This document shows positions 1 to 4,224 of a DNA stretch of 5,339 nucleotides, piece after piece (the stretch's first letter is position 1; each line of letters starts with the position of its first letter). The position numbers and the translations under genes were made by a program. This DNA is from Pseudomonadota bacterium (GTDB lineage Bacteria; Pseudomonadota; Alphaproteobacteria; Rickettsiales; UBA1997): positions 1-5,339 of the forward strand of contig RFXY01000082.1 in the NCBI GenBank assembly GCA_009921385.1, read 5' to 3'. The notes beneath the pieces are model-generated. The model searched no databases and was not told the origin of the DNA. It saw only the letters and a list, made by a program, of their open reading frames with translations.

Positions 1-18
1 TTTAAAATGAAAAGGTTT

Positions 19-642
19 TTATTCTTTTTTAGCAGGTTCTTCTTTTGCAGAATTTTTTGCTTCGCCTTTTCTTTCTTTTTCTAGTTCGTCAAAAAGATCT
101 TTGGTGGCTTCTTGAGACTTGGTGATGCTGTTTCGGCTAAGATTTGATTTGGCAATTTTATCTTCAAATTCTTTTTGGCTATTTTTTAAGAATTTGCTAT
201 AATCTTCGGTTCCAAGAACCATTCTAATGTAAAGAGTGCCATCTTCGGCTTTAAAGATTTTGTCTCTTTTGGCACCAGACATCGGTAGATTTTTTACCAC
301 TTCTTTGCTTGCTTGGGCAAAAAATTCTTCAACATCGTCGGCATCATTGACTTTGGCAGAGCGAAGAGCATTTTTGGTTACTCTAGAAATTTCTGATTGA
401 ATGGTTGAAGCAATATTGGCTTTAGCATCTAGCTCGGCTTTTGGAATTTGCACAGTAATGCCACCTCTTGAAGGACCGGCAATGCCAACACCTGCCACAC
501 CTTCTTTAACACCAGAGCTTGGATTGAGAACCCATTCTGGCAGATCTTTTAGCTGATTGCCAGCTTCTTTTTGTATTTCTTTTTTAGCACAAGCAGAAAA
601 AAGAGCAACTGCTGTTAAAACTGCAAATATTATTTTTTTCAT
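19..642 (-). CDS. LPP20-family lipoprotein
   Basis: 207 residues starting at an ATG. The N-terminus is a lipoprotein signal: two lysines, a hydrophobic stretch (residues 4-16), then LFSAC with the lipidation cysteine at 18. The +2 residue is Ala, so outer-membrane sorting is likely. Residues 34-96 carry the LPP20-type pattern: LPEWVLNP, a Gly-rich GVAGVGIAGPSRGG segment, then a helix rich in Ala, Ile and Ser (DAKANIASTIQSEISRV). Residues 136-148 form a likely strand (TLYIRMVLG). The tail from about 155 is highly charged and Lys/Glu rich, probably helical or disordered, ending EEPAKKE. LPP20 proteins are named after a Helicobacter lipoprotein; their molecular role is poorly known. The gene is separated from queF by a terminator-like hairpin and has its own candidate promoter, so it is probably monocistronic on its 5' side. 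No Shine-Dalgarno sequence precedes the ATG. The lipoprotein call is firm; the family call is good. Confidence 0.85.
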   Translation of the reverse strand: MKKIIFAVLTAVALFSACAKKEIQKEAGNQLKDLPEWVLNPSSGVKEGVAGVGIAGPSRGGITVQIPKAELDAKANIASTIQSEISRVTKNALRSAKVNDADDVEEFFAQASKEVVKNLPMSGAKRDKIFKAEDGTLYIRMVLGTEDYSKFLKNSQKEFEDKIAKSNLSRNSITKSQEATKDLFDELEKERKGEAKNSAKEEPAKKE

Positions 643-688
643 ATTATTTATTGTTTAAATTATTGAAAATGGCACTATACCGCTTTTC

Positions 689-716
689 ATTTTATCATAA
701 GAATTATTTTTTGCAA
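689..716 (-). promoter_or_regulatory. Candidate sigma70-type promoter for the LPP20 lipoprotein gene
   Basis: On the minus strand, TTGCAA (711-716) is followed after 16 bases by TAAAAT (689-694), matching the -35 and -10 consensus at 4/6 and 5/6. The start of transcription would fall near 682, giving a leader of about 40 bases before the ATG at 642. A second -10-like hexamer, TATAGT, lies at 674-679 but lacks a convincing -35. In such AT-rich DNA chance matches are common, so position and spacing carry most of the weight. Confidence 0.45.
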
Positions 717-719
717 GGT

Positions 720-745
720 AAAAAATAATATTTTGCAAAAATATT
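720..745 (-). terminator. AT-only intrinsic-terminator-like hairpin after queF
   Basis: Reading the minus strand, AATATTTT, loop TGC and AAAATATT form a perfect 8-bp stem (727-745). One A follows, then six T residues (725-720). It begins 12 bases past the queF stop, where the ilvE-nuclease-queF transcript should end. The stem contains no G-C pair, so it would be weak alone. A competing inverted repeat (arms 703-712 and 720-729, seven-base loop) uses the same T tract. Confidence 0.5.
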
Positions 746-757
746 TAAAAAACTCTT

Positions 758-1216
758 TTATGTTCGGGGAAGGTATTGATAGTTAGGTTGTTTTTTGATA
801 AAAACCGATTTTGGCAATTCGCCATACTGAAAAAAAACATCAATTGGTATGCCGCCTCTTGGAAACCAATAACCAGAAAGTCTCAACCATTTTGGTTGCA
901 AAATGGCAAGAAGATCTTTGGCAATTTGCACTGTGCAACTTTCGTGAAAAGAACCGTGATTGCGATAAGAAAATAAATACATTTTTAACGATTTGCTTTC
1001 GATAATGAAATTATTTGGCACATAATCGAGTACTAAATGAGCAAAGTCGGGTTGAGAAGTTATTGGGCAAAGCGAAGTAAATTCGGGACAAGTGAAGCGA
1101 ATGCTGTAATCAACATCGAGATGAGGATTGTTGATGGCGAAAAGCAACTCGCAATTGGGCTTGTCGAGTTGATATTGGGTTTTTTTACCCAGTGGTATCT
1201 TTTTTTCTTTTTTCAT
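758..1216 (-). CDS. queF: NADPH-dependent 7-cyano-7-deazaguanine (preQ0) reductase QueF
   Basis: QueF reduces the nitrile of preQ0 to the aminomethyl group of preQ1 using two NADPH, in the cytosolic pathway to queuosine in tRNA. I use the ATG at 1216, giving 152 residues. The frame stays open to a TTG at 1255 (165 residues), but the shorter form begins where compact unimodular QueF proteins usually do, with LGKKTQY aligning to their N-terminal LG(R/N) segment. Visible active-site features are the thioimide-forming Cys50 and Asp57 in [11 protein letters not shown], the QueF signature [16 protein letters not shown] from Glu73, and His91-Glu92. These correspond to Cys55, Asp62, His96 and Glu97 of the Bacillus subtilis enzyme. 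All catalytic residues are intact and the length is normal. The start lies inside the end of the nuclease gene (32-base overlap), so translation is probably coupled. No other queuosine gene is in the window. An AAGGAG stands only three bases before the TTG and is also nuclease coding sequence, so I do not count it as a ribosome site. Confidence 0.95.
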   Translation of the reverse strand: MKKEKKIPLGKKTQYQLDKPNCELLFAINNPHLDVDYSIRFTCPEFTSLCPITSQPDFAHLVLDYVPNNFIIESKSLKMYLFSYRNHGSFHESCTVQIAKDLLAILQPKWLRLSGYWFPRGGIPIDVFFQYGELPKSVFIKKQPNYQYLPRT

Positions 1217-1718
1217 ATTTTTTGTTGTGTTTTCGGTAGGTTTTAGGAAGTTCAAAAGCTCCTTGCCAAATGCCTTGCTGCTGTTCTTTGGCGGTTTTTT
1301 CTAGTTCTATTTCTTGTTTCGTTGCATCGTTAAAATCGTAAATAATTGCCATGCCGTTAGACAATAAATGATGGTTGATATTTAGTTTGTCAATATAGCA
1401 GTCGCCTAAAATGCGATTATAAATATCGAGTTTTTGATAATGACAAACCACTTCTTGATTTTTAAGCAAATTGATGAGAAAGTTTTTGCTGATTAGCCCG
1501 CATTTATAATGTTGCGATTTGGCATTTAAGCATTCTTGGCTAAATTCGGGGGCATCGATGCCATTAAGCCTGATTTTGATTTTTTTTATGACTATCGAAT
1601 CGCCATCTAAAGCAAAAGCCTTGCCAGATATTTGTTGTGTTGCATTTTCGTTGTCGTCGGCAAAAACATTGCCAATGATTGCAAAAAGCATTATAAAGCA
1701 AAGTTTGAGTAAAAACAT
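1185..1718 (-). CDS. Exported thermonuclease-family (staphylococcal nuclease fold) protein
   Basis: 177 residues. Residues 1-20 are a typical signal peptide (MFLLK, hydrophobic core, cleavage likely after NVFA), so the protein should be periplasmic or secreted. The SNase domain spans about 30-158. Its catalytic set is present when aligned with staphylococcal nuclease: Asp40 in ALDGDS (Asp21), Arg50 in [11 protein letters not shown] (Arg35), Asp55 (Asp40), Glu58 (Glu43) and Arg102 in [11 protein letters not shown] (Arg87). Thr41 is replaced by Ala, which is common among bacterial homologues. The domain should bind calcium and cleave single-stranded DNA or RNA phosphodiesters. Four cysteines (63, 73, 92, 107) in the mature part could form disulfides. 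The basic tail from 161 ([13 protein letters not shown]) may hold nucleic acid or reflect the overlap with queF. The gene starts 3 bases after the ilvE stop, so it belongs to that operon. The only Shine-Dalgarno-like element is AGAGG about 12 bases upstream. Nucleotide scavenging is a plausible role but is inference. Confidence 0.9.
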   Translation of the reverse strand: MFLLKLCFIMLFAIIGNVFADDNENATQQISGKAFALDGDSIVIKKIKIRLNGIDAPEFSQECLNAKSQHYKCGLISKNFLINLLKNQEVVCHYQKLDIYNRILGDCYIDKLNINHHLLSNGMAIIYDFNDATKQEIELEKTAKEQQQGIWQGAFELPKTYRKHNKKYEKRKKDTTG

Positions 1719-1721
1719 AAA

Positions 1722-2606
1722 TTATGAAATGCCTCTTACCAGATTGTGATAATTAGAAATAAGATCAAGAGTTATTTGGCTTGGTTGACTAAACAGATGA
1801 TTTTCAATAGAGCCAATTCTGGTGATTTCGGCGGCACTACCAGTGAGGAAGGCATCTTGATAATTGTCGAGTTCTGTTGGTAAAATATGTTTTTCGACTA
1901 CTTTTATACCTTTTTGCAAAGCTAGCTCAATGACGGTTTGCCTAGTGATGCCGTTTAAAAAGCAATCGGGAGTTGGAGTGTGTAGCTCGTTGTTTTTGCT
2001 GATTAAAAACAAATTTGCCCCTGTGGCTTCGGCCAAATAACCTCGGTAATCAAGCATAATGGCATCGTGATAGCCAGCTTTTTCAGCTTGGTGTTTTGAG
2101 ATGGTGCAAATCATATACAAACCCGCTGCCTTGGCAGAAACTGGGGCAGAATCGGGGCTTGGTCTGCGATATTTAGCAAAGGCAAGTTTTAGACCTGTGG
2201 CGATATTTTCGGAAGAATAGTAGGTGTCAAAGTGCCAACAGGCAATAGCGGTGTGTATGGTGTTGTTTTGGGCAGAAATTGCCATTTTTTCGGAGCCTCG
2301 CCAAGCGAAAGCCCTCATATAGCCGTTGGCGATATCTTGTTTTTCTACAAGTTGTAGTTTGATTTTTTCTAGCTCTTCTATGCTGTAAGGTATGGTAAAA
2401 TCCATAGTTTGAGCCGATTGATGCAACCTTTGTGAATGGTGAAGGCTTTTAAAAATTTTTTTGTTGTAAATTCTCTCGCCTTCGAACACACAAGAAGCAT
2501 AGTGCAAACCGTGGTTTAAAATGTGAACTTTGGCATTTTGCCAATCAAGAAACTCGCCATTATACCAAATGGTGCCAGATCTGTTATCGAAAGGAATATG
2601 TTGCAT
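1722..2606 (-). CDS. ilvE: Branched-chain amino acid aminotransferase (PLP fold type IV)
   Basis: 294 residues, close to the usual 290-310 of bacterial IlvE. The enzyme exchanges the amino group between leucine, isoleucine or valine and 2-oxoglutarate, using PLP, in the cytosol. Class IV landmarks appear in order: GTIWYNGEF near the N-terminus, HGLHYASCVFEGERIY (32-47), a Tyr-Met-Arg motif (96-98), and the Schiff-base Lys159 in SAKAAGLYMI. These are followed by Glu193 in LAEATGANLF, NGITRQTVIELA (218-229) and the cofactor-phosphate loop TGSAAEITRIG (255-265). The acidic and aromatic residues before the catalytic lysine and the HYASxVFEGER block favour IlvE over D-amino-acid transaminase or aminodeoxychorismate lyase. 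It is the first gene of a probable ilvE-nuclease-queF operon. No other branched-chain biosynthesis gene is nearby, so here it may work in degradation or final-step synthesis; the window cannot decide. The ATG at 2606 has no Shine-Dalgarno sequence. Confidence 0.93.
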   Translation of the reverse strand: MQHIPFDNRSGTIWYNGEFLDWQNAKVHILNHGLHYASCVFEGERIYNKKIFKSLHHSQRLHQSAQTMDFTIPYSIEELEKIKLQLVEKQDIANGYMRAFAWRGSEKMAISAQNNTIHTAIACWHFDTYYSSENIATGLKLAFAKYRRPSPDSAPVSAKAAGLYMICTISKHQAEKAGYHDAIMLDYRGYLAEATGANLFLISKNNELHTPTPDCFLNGITRQTVIELALQKGIKVVEKHILPTELDNYQDAFLTGSAAEITRIGSIENHLFSQPSQITLDLISNYHNLVRGIS

Positions 2607-2641
2607 ATTTTACAAACTAATTTTTAACAAGTAGAGGCAAC

Positions 2642-2670
2642 ATTTTAAACTCTTCTTTTTAATTAGTAAA
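2642..2670 (-). promoter_or_regulatory. Candidate sigma70-type promoter for ilvE-nuclease-queF
   Basis: The minus strand shows TTTACT (2665-2670), an exact 17-base spacer, and TAAAAT (2642-2647), matching consensus at 4/6 and 5/6. Transcription would begin near 2635, giving a leader of roughly 30 bases before the ilvE ATG. That leaves no room for a riboswitch, T-box or leader peptide, so attenuation of ilvE is unlikely here. This is the best-placed promoter-like pair in the window. Confidence 0.55.
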
Positions 2671-2693
2671 GCTTTTTTTGCGATATTTCGAGA

Positions 2694-3086
2694 TTATTTG
2701 CCATCAGGAAATAGATGATTTACTATCAACCACACCACACCAACCACTTTTGCAAAACCAAATGCAATCAAAAAATTTAATGTGATAGAATCGAGATCAA
2801 ATTTCTTACCATTCCAAAGAGTTACAAACATTAAACTTGTAAATATTATAAGATACCATTTTAGCAGACTAGACCACTGCTGTTTCATAGTCATATCTTT
2901 ATTTTTATGATCTATATCTTGTTGCTCTTTTTCGGCAAGGAAACTTTTATCTCTTTCTTTAAAGGGATTAGATTCATAGTGTAACTTTACTTGATCTTTA
3001 AAAGGTAAATTTTCTAAATCATTATCTTCTGAACCAGTGTAATTATTTTGAATATTGCTCGGGTTAAATTTTTGGTTAGTTTTCAT
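2694..3086 (-). CDS. Two-transmembrane protein, candidate membrane toxin of a Panacea module
   Basis: 130 residues, not assignable to a named family by eye. Residues 1-73 are hydrophilic and strongly charged (DNDLENLPFKDQ, ESNPFKERDKSFLAEKEQQD), with no signal peptide. Two membrane helices follow: about 74-91 (LLKWYLIIFTSLMFVTLW) and 103-125, ending IVNHLFPDGK. Between them is a short polar loop, NGKKFDLDS. A cytosolic N-domain plus a C-terminal helical hairpin with a terminal FP motif is, from memory, a layout found in small proteins beside Panacea antitoxins and other defence genes. The ATG lies 6 bases after the stop of the Panacea gene, so both are almost certainly co-transcribed and translationally linked. 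Panacea antitoxins pair with very diverse toxins, some acting on the membrane, which makes this the likely toxin by guilt of association. No catalytic motif is visible. Alternatives are a membrane-tethered sensor or an unrelated small membrane protein. Confidence 0.65.
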   Translation of the reverse strand: MKTNQKFNPSNIQNNYTGSEDNDLENLPFKDQVKLHYESNPFKERDKSFLAEKEQQDIDHKNKDMTMKQQWSSLLKWYLIIFTSLMFVTLWNGKKFDLDSITLNFLIAFGFAKVVGVVWLIVNHLFPDGK

Positions 3087-3092
3087 GGTAAA

Positions 3093-3545
3093 TTAAATTA
3101 CATTTTCAACATTATTTTTAAAATAAATTTTAATATCTTCTAAATCTATTTCGGTATTCCATGTGGCGACTTTTATCGTTGCCAAATCATGCCAAGGAGA
3201 GCCTTGTCTATGAGACCAATCAGAGAGAACAGCTGCTGAAATATTTCCCCATTTTTTCACAGTTTGCTCGAGAATATTTTTGATTTTTTCATCACTTACC
3301 GATTTTATGGTATCTTGCTGGCATTTTTTTATTTCATTTTGATATCTTTTATGCACCTTAGAAAAAACTGGGCCATAAGGCCATATTTTTGGTTTTTCGT
3401 CGATATTATAGATTTCGTCTATGTTATTGATTAGGCAAAATCCTACAAAAAGATATAATAATTTTTGTATTTTGGTGTTATTAAATTGATAATTATTTTT
3501 TTGGCATAAAAAGGCGATGTCTTTCGCTAATTCAAGGGTTTTCAT
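3093..3545 (-). CDS. panA: Panacea (DUF4065, SocA-like) antitoxin-type protein
   Basis: 150 residues covering essentially only the Panacea domain. The diagnostic blocks are clear: TKIQKLLYLFVGFCLI (24-39), PKIWPYGPVFSKVHKRYQ (52-69), and near the C-terminus LSDWSHRQGSPWHDL (107-121), followed by WNTEIDLEDIKIYF. The family includes Caulobacter SocA, the ClpXP adaptor that delivers the SocB toxin for degradation, and the promiscuous Panacea antitoxins that neutralise many unrelated toxins, probably by direct binding. The protein should be soluble and cytosolic. It is the first gene of a two-gene unit, with the partner 6 bases downstream; antitoxin-first order fits a toxin-antitoxin operon. I see no added DNA-binding domain, so autoregulation, if any, would have to come through the Panacea domain or not at all. 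A 160-base spacer upstream gives room for an independent promoter. GC is low (22% and 30% in two sampled 60-base lines). The domain call is strong; the antitoxin role is inferred. Confidence 0.85.
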   Translation of the reverse strand: MKTLELAKDIAFLCQKNNYQFNNTKIQKLLYLFVGFCLINNIDEIYNIDEKPKIWPYGPVFSKVHKRYQNEIKKCQQDTIKSVSDEKIKNILEQTVKKWGNISAAVLSDWSHRQGSPWHDLATIKVATWNTEIDLEDIKIYFKNNVENVI

Positions 3546-3705
3546 ATGCTTTATTTTTAAGTTATTTGGTAAAATAATTTACTGTTAAAATCTTATATTT
3601 TTACAATTAATTAAGCAAGTAGCGATTTTCAAGGCTACATTTTGTTTGATAATGCCTAACCAAGCATGTTTTCAAAAGCTCCCACCCCTTTTTTATTGTT
3701 GCTGG
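3546..3705 (-). other. Intergenic region with hairpins and a weak promoter upstream of the Panacea module
   Basis: This 160-base spacer holds no plausible gene. On the minus strand, from the GDYXXLXY side, it has a G-rich patch (GGGGTGGGAG, 3680-3689). Next comes a two-part hairpin: outer arms TTTGA/TCAAA (3672-3676, 3645-3649) and inner stem ATGCTT/AGGCAT (one G-T pair) around a GGTT tetraloop (3652-3667). A second inverted repeat GTAGC/GCTAC (3634-3638, 3619-3623) has a 10-base loop. Neither hairpin is followed by a T tract, so intrinsic termination is not supported. Nearer the gene lies the dyad GTAAA/TTTAC (3569-3573, 3578-3582), a possible operator but made almost wholly of A and T. Confidence 0.5.
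3590..3618 (-). promoter_or_regulatory. Weak candidate promoter for the Panacea toxin-antitoxin unit
   Basis: On the minus strand TTGCTT (3613-3618) precedes TAAGAT (3590-3595) by 17 bases. An overlapping TATAAG (3592-3597) is closer to the -10 consensus but at 15-base spacing. A start near 3583 would give a leader of about 38 bases that includes the GTAAA/TTTAC dyad. Matches to the -35 consensus are poor (3/6), and the surrounding DNA is very AT-rich. Confidence 0.3.
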
Positions 3706-4224
3706 TTATTGCTTAAATTCAACATCATTAACTATCAAGTTTTTAATTCTTGGTGTTAGGTCTTCTCCCACAATCAAGATAACTTCTACTTTATCATCTA
3801 TTTTTGGAGCTTTTGTGTTTTCGTTAATGAAATACTTTTCTATTCCATATTCTATGCCGTAATACCCAGTTTTGTTTCCTTTTATCGCAACCTGATTATC
3901 TCTTGCCAAAGGTTTTTTTAATGATACATAGTCAGGAACATATAAGGCTCCATCTTTTTTAAGAACTGCATAGATTTCTTTAGTCGAGGCTTGTTTAATA
4001 ATTTGACTTTCGTTCTTAAAACGCCATAAATCACTAAATTCATATTTCAAAGTTAGATAGTTTCCGCTTAAATAATCTCTAGGGTCTATTGGTATATTTT
4101 TTACCATTATCACTTGCGATTTTGGATTATGAAGTTTGCTATATTCTAAGAAGTACCAACCAATAAAAAATAAGACTTGAATTGTCGCAACAAGAAGGAT
4201 TGATTTATTTTTATGTAATATCAT
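3706..4224 (-). CDS. GDYXXLXY-family membrane-anchored protein
   Basis: 172 residues. One N-terminal membrane segment (residues 8-26, ILLVATIQVLFFIGWYFLE) follows a short basic start (HKNK) and likely leaves the rest outside the cytoplasm. The family landmark is IDPRDYLSGNYLTLKYEF (46-63), where relatives read DPRDxxxGDYxxLxY; the eponymous Asp is Asn55 here. The second conserved block, YYGIEYGIEKYFINENT (121-137), is also present, followed by a strand VEVILIVGE. The family's biochemical function is unknown; such genes usually sit beside DUF2157 and DUF4401 membrane proteins and are thought to work with them in the envelope. That fits here: the ATG lies within the end of the DUF2157 gene, overlapping its stop by 14 bases, which implies translational coupling. 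No Shine-Dalgarno sequence is visible. Length is ordinary for the family. Family assignment is confident, function is not. Confidence 0.88.
   Translation of the reverse strand: MILHKNKSILLVATIQVLFFIGWYFLEYSKLHNPKSQVIMVKNIPIDPRDYLSGNYLTLKYEFSDLWRFKNESQIIKQASTKEIYAVLKKDGALYVPDYVSLKKPLARDNQVAIKGNKTGYYGIEYGIEKYFINENTKAPKIDDKVEVILIVGEDLTPRIKNLIVNDVEFKQ

Noticed and set aside
1178..1190. GGGT/ACCC inverted repeat at the end of the nuclease gene, as a possible terminator
   Set aside because: The stem is only 4 bp, has no T tract in the transcribed direction, and lies inside queF coding sequence.
776..1246. Plus-strand open frames opposite queF (64-69 residues)
   Set aside because: They are antisense to an intact queF with all catalytic residues, have no family motifs, no Shine-Dalgarno sequence and no upstream promoter.
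1251..1275. AAGGAG as ribosome-binding site for a TTG start of queF
   Set aside because: Spacing to the TTG is three bases, shorter than usual, and the bases encode conserved nuclease residues (QGAFE), so it is likely coincidence.
1519..1749. Plus-strand 76-residue open frame opposite the nuclease gene
   Set aside because: It mirrors the signal peptide and catalytic region of a well-supported nuclease gene and resembles no known protein.
2607..2693. Terminator or riboswitch between the two-helix protein gene and ilvE
   Set aside because: Only a weak CGA/TCG pairing followed by A residues is visible, and the expected ilvE leader is about 30 bases, too short for a riboswitch or T-box.
3569..3582. 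GTAAA/TTTAC dyad as an autoregulatory operator of the toxin-antitoxin unit
   Set aside because: The arms are short and AT-only apart from one pair, and the Panacea protein shows no added DNA-binding domain; kept only as a note in the intergenic entry.
3680..3695. C-rich stretch followed by six T on the plus strand, as a terminator or attachment site
   Set aside because: No hairpin adjoins it, no plus-strand gene ends there, and no second copy was noticed in the window.
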